DNA from: Talinum fruticosum
Lineage: Eukaryota; Streptophyta; Magnoliopsida; Caryophyllales; Talinaceae
Length of the DNA stretch: 64,000 nucleotides
Direction: 5' to 3'
NCBI GenBank assembly: GCA_021018815.1
Contig: JAITYX010000048.1
Span: forward strand, 806,001 to 870,000
Part shown: positions 9,318-20,078 of the stretch, piece after piece
How the letters are laid out: every line of letters begins with the position of its first letter
How positions within the stretch are numbered: the stretch's first letter is position 1
The notes under the pieces: generated by a model
What the model saw: the letters and a program-made list of their open reading frames with translations, nothing else
What the model was told of the DNA's origin: nothing
The model's database searches: none
Made by a program: the position numbers and the translations under genes

Positions 9318-12300
9318 TCAATTTCTTCTTGGGTGGAGGTCTTTAATGAGAGTTTGTTGGCTGAGACTGGAATCGTAGAGACCTTCCGGGTAAGATTTGG
9401 AAGTGATGAGAAGACAAGTGGGCTGTGAGGAGGTCCGTGATGGCTTAGAGAAGACTTGTTGCGCTCGAGAGGAAATAGGATGAGTATGGTGTCTTGATGA
9501 CCTTTGAGATAAGATCAACACCAATTGAGTGCTTGATGCAATATGGAAAAGTGGTGGCTGAGAGGCAAGAACTGGAGAAGAAGAAAATAACCAATTATTG
9601 AATTCTAGAAGAAGCTTGCATAGTTGTTGAGGATGTAGGCGTAGATTTTGCTTTTCTTCCTTTAGATCTTATTGGTGGCCTATCAATCTTCCCTCCTTTC
9701 CTTGAATGTGGTTTTTTCTAATATGGCCTTTTCCCTTTTGAGAATATCCCAAGACATTGTATCCTAATTGCTTGCACTGGCTACATCTAACCGTGCTTGA
9801 TCATCTCTTTCTTTTTCTTCCCCTTCATCTCGCAACTCTTCTCTTGTCCTTTGGAGGTCTTCCCTTTCTCTTTACAATAGCTGGTGGAGCTAGTAATGGA
9901 AGATTCTTTACAGGAGGCCAAAACTCAGGATCTTGCATAGGGTGAACATTGTGTGAGTATGCAACCTTGTATTTTTGGATGTCTGTAGCAATCATGGACA
10001 TAGTCTTGAGTGTTCTTATTCAAGAACTTAATGCACTTCACACCATGTTTACAAGGAATTCCAGTCGCTTGCCAAAATCTACTCTCACATGTCATGTTGT
10101 TTAAGTTGACAATGAATTTGATAGAACCCTCTTGCACCTCAAACAACATATCACCATAAAAATTAACTCTCAATCCCTAACCGGCTTGCTCAAAGTGTTT
10201 TAATTGTTCCCTCACAACAGAACACGACTTTCCCTTTCCATTTCTTGAATTCATGTCTCCTATTCACTGTATTATTGTGTGACAAATTTCTTCACATATG
10301 ACTGCCATAGGCCTATGCCTACATTTATCTAACACATTGTTGAATGACTCTATAAAGTTTGTGGAGTTATCATCGACTTTGGTGCTTGTGTGAAACAGAT
10401 ACTTGCACCAATGTTCCTTTAGCTCTGAAAGCAACCACTATACTTGCTTTAGGGTTCTCACATTGTAGAGATTGCACAACTCTATTGAACATGTTCTTTG
10501 TGTATGCATAAGTTGCTTTTTGTGCAAAGGTTCTTGAGCTTTGGTGCAGGAAAGAGTTTCTTGAAGTTCCTTATGAAATGCACAAGACATATTCTCCTTT
10601 GTGATGCTGGGAATATGTGATCAATGGCTGCAATCAAACCCTGTTACTAATGAAGGTGTACTGCCCTTCAAGATCATCTCCAATTACTCATCCGAGGCTG
10701 TTAAATAACACCAGTTTTTTATTTTTATTTTCCTCATTAATAATAGAATATGATATAAGAACACATTGATTATTCCCATCAAGGCCAATGGTTGTAAGAA
10801 GAATGTCTTTATAAGGGCCCTTCAAATGACACCCATCCAATCCAATCAAATTTCTACAAACCTACCAAAAAGTTTTTCTTACATCCATCAAAACAGAAAA
10901 ACATTCTTACAAATATAGGTTTTCCTCCTTAGTCCTCGGCTTCTTTCCATTGTATGTAACATATGGTGCTAGGGTTAGGTATCTTGAGCATTTCGAGTGT
11001 ACTTTACTAAATTTTCATACCCCAATTCATGATTGCCCTCAACTTGTTGGAGTATCTTCTTCTTTGCATTTCTAACATTGTATGTTGACCTAACAAGACC
11101 ATACCTGCTCATCAACAACTCAGTCATGTTGCTCATTAGAATACATGGGTTAGCTATCATATTAGTCAACAAATTCTTTGCTATCCGAGATAGAAGTAGG
11201 ATTGTTCCGTATCTTTTCACATTCATGTTCTCCTCTTTGTGTTTTAATTTGAAATGCTATCCCATCAAGAATCAAAGAACCATGAATGCTCCAAGTACAT
11301 CCATCTTGATTGCAAATAGCAGCATACCTATGCCCTTCATTTTTAGGGGATATGCAAATAATTGTATGTGGTGACCATATAATATCTTACCACACTAAGG
11401 TAGTATTTCTTGTCATCAAACATATCCCACTGTCTTAATTCAAATATGCTATCGGGGTTAACTTCCCAATATTTACCAGTATACATTTTCTCATTGACAT
11501 TAAACTCATCATCACTTGAATCATCAAAAACATCATCATCAAAGACTAAGGACACTTCGGATACATCACTACGAGTCTTGCATTTCTTCCGCATAAACTG
11601 GATCATCACTTCAAAAATCATCCCAATTTATTTCCTTAATCAATATCCCCTTGCCCTTGTAGTTAGGGCTGCAGATATGACTCTTTCTCTCCTTTCCCTC
11701 ATTTCCCTAAGTTCGGGCAAAATCTTTAGGTGTTGTGATGAGAAAGATTACTAAGTGAAAGGAGGTTGTGTTGAAGCAAATTACTGGAAGAAAAGGGAGG
11801 CTGCCATGAGGAAGATGGTTAGGAGAAGGGAGGTTGCCTAGAAGAAGATGGTCGTGTACAATCCGTATCATTATGAAAGTTCATTAAAGTCTTATCAATT
11901 GATGCTACAACAGATTCCCAAAACCTGTCCTCCAAGTCTAGGTCGATTTCCCAAAATTATCTTCATGTACTTCAGTCTCTTCATTTACTCCTTTATCGTT
12001 TTGGCCCTCATTCACTACAACTCATGCCCCAACATTTACCTCGTTCTCTTCTCCTTCATTAATTATAACCCCTACCCCAACATTTCCATTATTCTATTCT
12101 CTTTCATTTACATCCCCGCCCCAACATTTCCATCATTCTCTTGTCCTTCATTAACAACCTCTACCCCATGCAATTGATACACAACATCCCCATCCAAATT
12201 TTCACAATTTCCTATATTTTTGTTTTTCTTTTGTTTTTTAAATATGAAATGTGATCTCCTCTTTACCTTCTCATTTTTCGCACCTCTTTAACAAACCTTC

Positions 12301-12744
12301 ATCGTCATTTATTGGCACTCTCATTTTAGGTCTATTAGGGGGTGTCCTGGCACTCCATAGTACCTCCGTTTTTCGATCACATAAGACATTGTAAGGAAGC
12401 TTTTAACATTTCTCACTAAATCAATAATCCGATACCTATCTAAGTTGCTCAAACCAACCATAAGTCTCCAACCCTTACGTATGAGGGCAGCTTTGAACAC
12501 AGGTTCCATCTTTATGAAATATCAACCCAAGGGGATGAGGGAACATAAAAAAACAATCAATCATAAATCTTTGTTCCACAATTACGTTATAAGACAAAAA
12601 AATCATACAATTTTGTGTACAATTACACATACCCTCTGCTTTACCCTCACAATCCCTAGTATATTCAAAATCCTCAAAATCCCCAACAATCTTATGCATT
12701 TGAGGTTTACCCACAAAAAAATAGAAAAACATTTTAACCCACAA
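9318..12744 (-). pseudogene. MULE (mudrA-like) transposase, decayed
   Basis: Read on the minus strand, the domain order of a Mutator transposase is visible. At 11,343-11,621 there is an acidic region then ELRQWDMFDDKKYY, the MuDR DNA-binding domain. At 10,975-11,226 there are SRYGLVRSTYNVRNAKKK and NHELGYENLVKY. Near 10.74-10.87 kb there is GLDGCHLKGPYKDILLTTIG, the start of the DDE transposase domain with its first Asp. At 9925-10,173 there is the SWIM zinc finger (CESRFWQATGIPCKHG). A basic Pro/Lys stretch and a Ser/Gln-rich tail end at 9318. Frames at 12,321-12,744 may be the 5' end but show no clear domain. Many stops and frameshifts make this a pseudogene. It is clearly different from the MULE at 15.5-30.7 kb. 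Confidence 0.75.
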
Positions 12745-13101
12745 AAAAATTCAAAAATTTAAAGTTTAAACCCTTACCTTGTAGGTTCCTCTATTGTCTT
12801 CTACCTTGATTAACCAAAATTTTCAAACAATTTCATCCTCTCGCATTATATTCGCATAATCCGTCGCTTCTTGATGTCGTGCCTTCACCCCCAAACCCTA
12901 AATTCACTATCGTAGTTAGATAAAGAACTCAGGAGGAGAAAGAGAGGAGATAGGTTTTGAAAGAATTTTCGATCCTTAAGCGCCGATATAACCATCATTA
13001 ATATAACCATCATTAATATAACTCAATTTTAAATAATTAACATTATTCAGGGGTTAATTTTATTATCCGAACAATTCTCACTACAAATATACTCGTAATT
13101 T

Positions 13102-13493
13102 AATATTAACTAATTTTAAGGGAATTACAAAGTAATATAAGAAGGTAAGGACATTTAAAATCATTCCCTAATAACACAGGGAATAAATGTTAATGTACGA
13201 ATATTAACTAATTTTAAGGGAATTACAAAGTAATATAACAAGGTAAGGACATTTAAAATCATTCCCTAATAACACAGGGAATAAATGTTAATGTACGAAT
13301 ATTAACTAATTTTAAGGGAATTACAAAGTAATATAAGAAGGTAAGGATATTTAAAATCATTTCCTAATAACACAGGGAATAAATGTTAATGGACGAATAT
13401 TAACTAATTTTAAGGGAATTACAAAGTAATATAAGAAGGTAAGGACATTTAAAATCATTTCCTAATAACACAGGGAATAAATGTTAATATCTC
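13102..13493. repeat. Four 98-bp tandem repeats
   Basis: Units start at 13,102, 13,200, 13,298 and 13,396 with an exact 98-bp period. Each begins AATATTAACTAATTTTAAGG and ends near AATAAATGTTAATG. The copies differ by only a few bases (e.g. aagaagg or acaagg; acattta or atattta). Each unit contains CCCTAATAACACAGGG, a partial palindrome. The array lies about 410 bp downstream of the COPT5-like gene. Confidence 0.95.
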
Positions 13494-13906
13494 GTGCATT
13501 AAGCACTACTCATCTAAATACCAAACATATCGGCCATAAGCTTTTGGCAAATCAATCTAGAATTTTTCAACCAATTTATTAAACATGTTAGGTTTAGATG
13601 GAGATTTTGTTCCATTTAAGTTCGATATGAACGTAAATCCGATATGATTTAACCTGTTACCGAGCTCCAAGATTACTCTCTTGATGATCCGAATAAAGGC
13701 CTAATTTTTTTCTTGTATAGCTAAGTAAGTCCTGATCCAACATCGATACGCAAACAACATCACAATTACAGACAACATCTATCTCATTGCCATCTTCTCT
13801 TTTCTAACTTGTTAAGCTGCTCCTGCGATTAAAACAAAGAAAATATGACCAAATACAGGAGGATTCACAATACATGAGCTTCAGAGAGAGCAGAGAGCGA
13901 GAGATT

Positions 13907-14335
13907 TTAAGCGCAAGCACAAGTATCCTCAACAAAAACAGCCTCATATTCCTTGGCTCGGAACAACAAATACCCAACGGCCAACCCCAAAACCACAGCG
14001 ACTAACACTCCGCCGTTAAACGACATTACCGCCAGCATCAGGAGGTACCCTATCGCCGAGTTGACTCCGAACAACAAGGCCGTTCCGAGTCGGGCTGGGT
14101 CCGACCACCGATTCCGCCGCCTTCGGGAAAGGAGAGGGGCGTCGATGGCTGCGGCGGGCTTGGGGAGGGCGGCGGCGGCCAGGAGGCTGAGGCGGCGATC
14201 TTCCATGAACTGGAGGAGGGCGGCGAAGAAGAAGCAGAGGAGGAGGGTGAGAAAATAAGTCGGCCATGAGTGGGTCCGCCACCAGTCGAAGAGGAGGGTC
14301 ACCTGGCTGCCCCAGTAGAACGTCATGTGCATCAT
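13907..14335 (-). CDS. COPT5: COPT5-like copper transporter
   Basis: An intact, intronless 142-residue frame starting MMHMTFYWG, identical in style to plant COPT5 proteins (about 146 residues). The CTR/COPT family forms trimers that pass Cu(I) across membranes; COPT5 is known from the vacuolar/prevacuolar membrane, where it exports stored copper. Visible hallmarks: N-terminal Met-x-Met (residues 2-4), a first hydrophobic segment at about 23-45, the MxxxM copper-selecting motif at 100-104 (MLAVM) in the second segment, GLAVG (117-121), the GxxxG packing motif, in the third, and a C-terminal Cys-x-Cys (CACA) that can bind copper. Start: two adjacent ATGs in a good AAAAATG context; the first is used. 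The linker (residues 50-80) is richer in Ala and Arg than usual. Transposons flank it on both sides. The family is certain; the paralogue is likely. Confidence 0.9.
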   Translation of the reverse strand: MMHMTFYWGSQVTLLFDWWRTHSWPTYFLTLLLCFFFAALLQFMEDRRLSLLAAAALPKPAAAIDAPLLSRRRRNRWSDPARLGTALLFGVNSAIGYLLMLAVMSFNGGVLVAVVLGLAVGYLLFRAKEYEAVFVEDTCACA

Positions 14336-15472
14336 TTTTGATGAGAGAGAAAGCTATGGATTTGATTGTTGATGAGAGAGACAGATGGGTTTTTTTCTGG
14401 GTTTTGAAACAGATTTATGAGAACGTGGTGTTATAGTGTAGTACAGTGTCGAACGTACATTGAATGTAGTACATTCCTTCTCGGGTATCGTAAATGACAT
14501 CCAATTCGCATCAGACTTGTTTTTAAGTTGATCATTCGCTTTATGATCAGTAGATTCTCGATCGTAGCAATTTTGATTCGATACACTCCTTTCACAAATA
14601 ACATGTTTTGCCGCAACAGTTGAGTTTGTTTAATTTAACTTTGACTATTTTAAAATGAACAAATTTATTTCTCTTTTAAGATTTTGTTAAATATTTTTCT
14701 TAACCTTTAATTTTTTAAATTTATTTTATTTTATTTTCTTCAAATTATTATAACTCACCAAAATTTCATATTTATATCAATAGACAGTTATTGAAGTAAG
14801 TATTGATGATTTATGACTATAATGACAACAATTTATAGTCGGAATCTCATAAAAAATATCAAAATTTAAATTTTTAAGAGGAAGAGAGAGAAGAATACGT
14901 ATCATTAGTTATGAGCGGAGAAGCGACAAATCGAACAATCGCCAAGTAAAGTTATCGGAGGACAACGAGTCCCTCGAGTCGAATTTTCATAAGTGAAAAG
15001 GTGAGTGTGCTGACCAATGTTGGATAGGGAAAAAGTGAGAGAAGAGGGACATTTTTATACTTTATGTTTTTATGATAATAGGGTGCAAATATTAAGGGGT
15101 TGAAAATAATTAGAAAAATTTAGCGATAGAAAAATATTTACAGAAACCTCAGACATGGGTAAATGAAAATTTTTCATTTCAAATATCATGTTGAGCTTAA
15201 GCTTGTGTTTGTTCGATTAATTTTCATTTCAAATATCATCTTGAGCTTAAGGTTGTGTTTGTTTGAGTTAAGTAACTGAGTACAGATCGCTCTTCTCAAT
15301 TTTACATTGAAATTCTAAAAATTTGCTTTTAATTTCATGTTTTCTATGAATATTATAAAGGTATTTCTTCTTCGGATCTCGAATACATTATTCTATTGCA
15401 TTTACCTATACATTTCATCTAATTTATGTAAATATTATGAGACCATCATCATAATTTTGGAACTCCTTGCCC
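14336..15472. other. Upstream region of COPT5-like gene
   Basis: Mostly AT-rich DNA with no convincing gene. It should contain the promoter of the COPT5-like gene, but I see no clear TATA box at a typical distance. A ~45-bp segment is repeated near 15,170-15,265 (TTCATTTCAAATATCATSTTGAGCTTAAG-like), a short direct duplication. Confidence 0.5.
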
Positions 15473-15481
15473 TTATACTTT

Positions 15482-15581
15482 GGAATATTGGATTTTAAAA
15501 TCCCGAACTTTGGTCTCTTTTAATGGGAATATCCCCAAATATCGATTGGCCCCGTAACATCCCAAATTTAAATCCTAATAT
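15482..15581 (+). repeat. MULE left TIR, outer part
   Basis: Matches the reverse complement of 30,584-30,682, for example GGAATATTGGATT, CTCTTTTAATGGGAATATCC and AAATATCGATTGGCCCC. The match stops at the edge of the inserted long-TIR element and resumes at about 16,829. Confidence 0.9.
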
Positions 15582-16828
15582 TTTTGGGTATCTCACCACC
15601 GAGTTACAGGTGAAAAAATCGATGGCGATATAATGTGGTGACGGAGGTTTGACCACTTTATTTTTCATTTTACATGTTAGTCAATTTTGACTAATTTCCC
15701 CCATCTCTACTTGCCTCTCTCTCCTCCTCTACCGCCCTTCATCTTCTTCCTCACAACTCCCCCGCAATTCTGTCTCCTTAACAATCGAATGGCTTGGGGG
15801 CGAAGGGAGAATCCATGGAATCCGAGCCTTGAACTTGGGGGAGGAGAGGAGGCTCGACATTATCTCTCTCTCTCTCTACCCCGTCTTGTCTCTCACTTTC
15901 TTTATCTCGTACCGAGATTTCCTCCTCTCTAATTTCTCTCTCTTTTTTTCTCTCGCAAGAAAAAAAGCTCAATACATGCCCGGATTACATAAACACACAA
16001 CATAGGCACACTCAACATAGTGTCTTCGGAAGAACCTTATCCCTATCTCTTTCTCTCTCTTACGTATATGTTCTTTCTCTGTCTCCTGTGAAAGGTAAAA
16101 AGGTTTTGAAGAGGAGAGAGAGAGAGTACGAAATCCCAACTAGGCTTTATGAGCTCTCCACCATAGAAATGTAATGCCCAAATCTAAAGCAACGCATTTT
16201 AAGTAATTGCCTTCGTATAGTCCCTCTAACTTTATTTTTTGATATTTGTTTGCTTCAATTGCCTTCCGGAACTAACCCCAAATAGAATTTTTTTTTCATG
16301 AGCTTGAACAAGGTCCAATCGGATTTTTTTTTGTTTTAATTGCCTTATGAAACAAGCCGCTCTAACTTTAGAGTCATTTAATGAGAAGAAAATGATGATA
16401 CAAGACTTTGATTTTTAATGTTGGGATGATGAGATTAATGTGTCAAGTGTTCATTGAAGAAGAGGAGAACATTGTGGATTGAGACTTAAAACCCCCAATC
16501 AGATTTCAAAGAAAAGGACTCCAAAATTAGAGGGAATAAGGGTGCCTGGGGGAGATGCTAAGAGAGGCACATAGAAGTTAGAGGAGAGAGAGAAAAGGAG
16601 TTATGGGCAAAGAATGGTGGCAGTGGAGGAAATAAAAGGGTAGGGGAGTTGTGAGGAAGAAGATGAAGGGAGGTAAAGGAGGAGAGAGAGTGGCAGGTAG
16701 AGGTGAAGGAAATCGATCAAAATTGGCCGACATGTAAAATGAAAAAATAAAGTGGTCAAACCTCCGTTGCCACGTCATATCGCCTCCAATTTTTCCACCC
16801 GTAACTTGGCAGTGGGATACCCAAAATG
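15582..16828. mobile_element. Non-autonomous long-TIR element inside the MULE TIR
   Basis: About 1.24 kb, bounded by TTTTGGGTATC and its inverted copy. The arms (15,582-15,785 and 16,620-16,828) match over about 200 bp, e.g. CGGAGGTTTGACCACTTTAT and CTTCATCTTCTTCCTCACAA on both. It interrupts the left TIR of the larger MULE, as shown by comparison with the uninterrupted right TIR. ATTTTTGG occurs at both junctions and could be a duplication of 8 bp, but it overlaps the TIR start, so the exact ends are not resolved. No coding capacity. The long TIRs suggest a MULE-type element. Confidence 0.8.
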
Positions 16829-17101
16829 ATTTTTGGAATATAATAATTCCAACTTTGGCTCATTAGGAAACCGTTAAGTCTGTACTTAAGAAACTATTAG
16901 GAATAAGTTGTACTTTTCATGTAATTATTTTTAATATACCACTACCAAGTTTGACTCACCGGAGACATAACGTGGTGGTGGAGTTTGAAACGTGTAATTA
17001 AAAGAGAATTTTATTAAAAAAAAATTAGGCCAAGTGTTTAACAATTTTAAACACCTCAACAACAGTTACCCACTACCTTTCTCTCTCTTATCATTCTCTC
17101 C
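16829..17101 (+). repeat. MULE left TIR, inner part
   Basis: Continues the match to the right TIR: CTTTTCATGTAATTATTTTT, AACGTGTAATTAAAAGAGA, GTGTTTAACAATTTTAAACA, and the inner end CTTTCTCTCTCTTATCA. Together with the outer part it gives a TIR of about 370 bp. Confidence 0.9.
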
Positions 17102-17489
17102 CCCTCCCACTTAACTATACCGTTACTTGCAAATTAATTAAAGAAGAAGGCTCAAGCATAACGACAAATAAACTTACTCTCTCTCTTACTCTCACCATCA
17201 CCGATGCGAAAAAATTAAAACCCTAATTTGTGATCTTGACCATCGAAAATCAAAGATCATCATCATCATCTCATTTGATGTGGTTGTCCGACTTTGTCCG
17301 AAACAAAATCGAAGCGTTTGTAGTGGAATTAGATAAAAAGGGGTAGAAATCAAGATTGGAGTTTGGTGATTTCGAAGCCGATAAAGGTAAGCTTTTATCC
17401 TTTGTTTATGCTTTTATTATAATTTAATTGAGGCTGATTTTTTTGTCCTTTTTTTTAAAAATACATTGTTTTTGTATGTTTGTTTTGTT

Positions 17490-18467
17490 TTATTAGTATG
17501 GTGTTAAGAAATGGATTATATAACTCGTTGAGAAACATCATGGGGGTAAATTTATGGATGGAGTAGAGGTTGAATATGTTGATGGTGATAAGACAGAGAT
17601 TTATCCAAGTAGATGCGAGATAGGTGTTCATATTTTGAGCTAAAAGGATTGGCAAAGGTTATTTGGTTTAGTAATGTTGAAGAGTTCTATTATCTAATAT
17701 CCGGAATGAAATTAAGAGAAGGTTTGAGGGTATGTCGTGATGATTATGACTCGTTAGATATGGATGTTGTTGTTGCTTGTTGAGAAAAGATTGATTGTGT
17801 ACATAGTTCATGGTGTTGATGAGACAAATGTATTACCTAGTTTTCTGGCTTTACCTGCCCTGAAGTGAAAACACAAGCAGCAAATATGGTCCTACAAACT
17901 CATATGGGATCCCCACAGTCGTGGGTAGAATAGTAAAGCATAACGTAAAAATATCCCTTATTGCTAAGAAAAAAAGAATGTTGATGTGATAGCCACAAAT
18001 GAGGGATCTCTAATCCAAGAGCCTAAATATTAATGTCAAACCGGATAAGGCCCAAATACATCCCCTAGAGGCATCACCAACCTCTGTACCTAATATTGAT
18101 GTCCAACTAGATAAGGCCCAAACACATCCCCTAGAGACATCACCAACCCATGTACCTAATGTTGATATCCAAACAGATGAGGTTGAAACACATCCCCAAC
18201 ATATATTACCAACCTCCGATTCTGCTGAAAACTATCACTCTCATGTCCCAACCACGGATGAAAATGCCCTACACAAAGGGAAAAAAGTAGTCGTAGAAGT
18301 TGAACCCGAGGTCGGATGGGATTGGGAAGACTCGGACCGGAGTCACTTATTCCTTGGGAGGTTTTGATTGGGCTGGATTCCTTTAGTGAAGGTTCGGACG
18401 ATAGTGACTATGAACTTGATTCTAAAGACGAGAAATTGTATAAAAATGAAACATCGACATCAAAAGC
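17490..18467 (+). pseudogene. mudrA-like transposase, 5' part
   Basis: Plus-strand frames contain the N-terminal domain of plant MuDR transposases (PB1-like fold in many family members). Readable pieces are HGGKFMDGVEVEYVDGDKTE, EFYYLISGMKLREGLRVC and YDSLDMDVVVAC. After stops and frame changes an acidic/Pro-rich segment follows, built from three 66-bp repeats, then VEVEPEVGWDWEDSDRS. At 18,468 the CACTA element interrupts the gene; it continues at 26,608 after removal of the insertion and one AGC copy. The 5' UTR runs from the TIR to about 17.5 kb. Confidence 0.7.
18026..18223 (+). repeat. Three 66-bp repeats inside mudrA
   Basis: Units start at 18,026, 18,092 and 18,158, exactly 66 bp (22 codons) apart. 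Each carries AATATTGATGTC-, CACATCCCC- and ATCACCAACC-like blocks. The third copy is the most diverged. Because the period is a multiple of three, they extend the acidic linker of the transposase without changing frame. Confidence 0.85.
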
Positions 18468-18830
18468 CACTACTACAAAACTGTAAAATAGCGACGGAAA
18501 CAACTCCGTCGCCCGATAGCGACTGGAATCGGCGACGGACACCGACACAAAATGACACCTGGATCATCCACGACGGAATTAGCGACGGAACATGACGTCC
18601 GTCGCTATTTTGGGGTCGACGACGGATTAGCGACGGAATATTCGGTCGCTTATTTTGTTAGCGACGGAATATTCCGTCGCCGATGGACATTACAAAATTC
18701 CGGGAAAAAATTTTAATTTACTAATTAGCGACGGAATATTCAGTCGCTAATCCGTCGCTAATTACAATTTTGTAATTAGCGACGGAACAGATGACGGACG
18801 GTTCCGTCACTAATTACGCATAAATCCGAA
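18468..18830. repeat. CACTA 5' subterminal repeats
   Basis: About ten copies of AGCGACGGAA or its inverse TTCCGTCGCT in direct and inverted order over 360 bp. In En/Spm such repeats are bound by TNPA and bring the two ends together. Their tandem inverted pairs (e.g. around 18,660 and 18,730) could fold into hairpins. Confidence 0.9.
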
Positions 18831-18839
18831 TCGCTTCGG

Positions 18840-19150
18840 CCGGTTCGCATATCGTCGCGCAAACAGAGAGAGCGAGAGCGAATGCGACCGTTCCTCCGCC
18901 TATTCACCACCGCCAACAGCCACTACCGCCGGCGACTACGCCCGCCGCTGCAGACGACCGCCGCCCTTCCGCCGCCGGTTGAGGACCACCAAGGCCGAAT
19001 AACCACCGTTCAGCTTGGTTTCGCCCGACCCCGCACCGCCGCTTCGCCGCTGGGTGGAGGACGCCGCCGACACACCGCCGCCGCTGCCGCCACACACCCG
19101 ACCTTCGCCGTCGCCGCTCGTGCCGCCGCCGGTGCCGCCCATAATTTTGA
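18840..19150 (+). other. GC-rich leader of the CACTA element
   Basis: A GC-rich segment made largely of GCC/CCG triplets. Long frames exist on both strands but are only Arg/Pro/Ala-rich, with no domain, so I treat it as the transcribed leader or a non-conserved first exon. The change to AT-rich DNA at 19,150, next to AGGTATGC, fits a 5' splice site of a leader intron. Confidence 0.5.
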
Positions 19151-19200
19151 GGTATGCTTGTGTTGATTTTTGTAGATTTATGGTTTTACAAAATTGAAGT

Positions 19201-19735
19201 TGAAATTGATGAATATATGTAATTTGTTGGAAATTAATGTTGTTTGTGAATGAATTTGAGAAGAAAAATGTGAAATTGTGTTGTTTATGGAGTAAATGTT
19301 ATTGAAGTTAAATTTAGGGTTTTAAAAAATGTAACTTGAAATTGACGAATATATGTACTTTGGTGGGAATTAATGTTGTTTGTGAATGAATTTGAGAAGA
19401 AAAATGTGCAATTGTGTTGGTTATGGAGTAAATGTTATGGAAGTTAAATTTAGGGTTTTGAACATTGTAACTTGAAATTGACGAATATATGTAATTTAGT
19501 GGAAATTAATGTTGTTTGTGGATGAATTTGAATAGAAAAGTGTGCAATTGTGTTGTTTATGGAGTAAATTCTATTGAAGTTAAATTTAGGGTTTTAAAAA
19601 ATATAAGCTGAAATTGACGAATATATGTAATTTGGTAGAAATTAATGTTGATTGTGGATGAATTTGAATAGAAAAATGTGCAATTGTGTTGGATTTGTTG
19701 GACATTATTGTTGAAGTTGAGGGAAATGGTTTTTG
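19201..19735. repeat. 136-bp tandem repeats (four units) in CACTA leader
   Basis: Units begin TGAAATTGAYGAATATATGT at 19,201, 19,337, 19,473 and 19,609, exactly 136 bp apart. Each contains GAAATTAATGTTG, GGAGTAAAT and AAGTTAAATTTAGGGTTTT, except that the fourth diverges in its second half. They lie between the leader and the TNPD-type gene, probably inside an intron. Confidence 0.9.
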
Positions 19736-20078
19736 TGATTTATATATGTCTAATTGTTTGTTGTTTATTTGTGTGAGGTTGTTCACGCTAATTTGGTATG
19801 CTTATAGGTATGATTGCTTTACTTGTTTGATAAGTTTAATTATATGTATATGAGTTTATTTATGCTAATTAGATATGATTAACTTAATTATGAAATAAAT
19901 ATTTAAGAGTAAAATATAAAAAATAAAGAAATCTATGTATAATAAAAAAATATATAGATGCATAATGGTTATATATAGATTATGTTCGTTATAGAAAATA
20001 TGCAATCATATAACATCTCCATGTGTTGGTATTCTTAACTAATAATGTAATAAATTGTTAAATGTTAATCGAATATAT

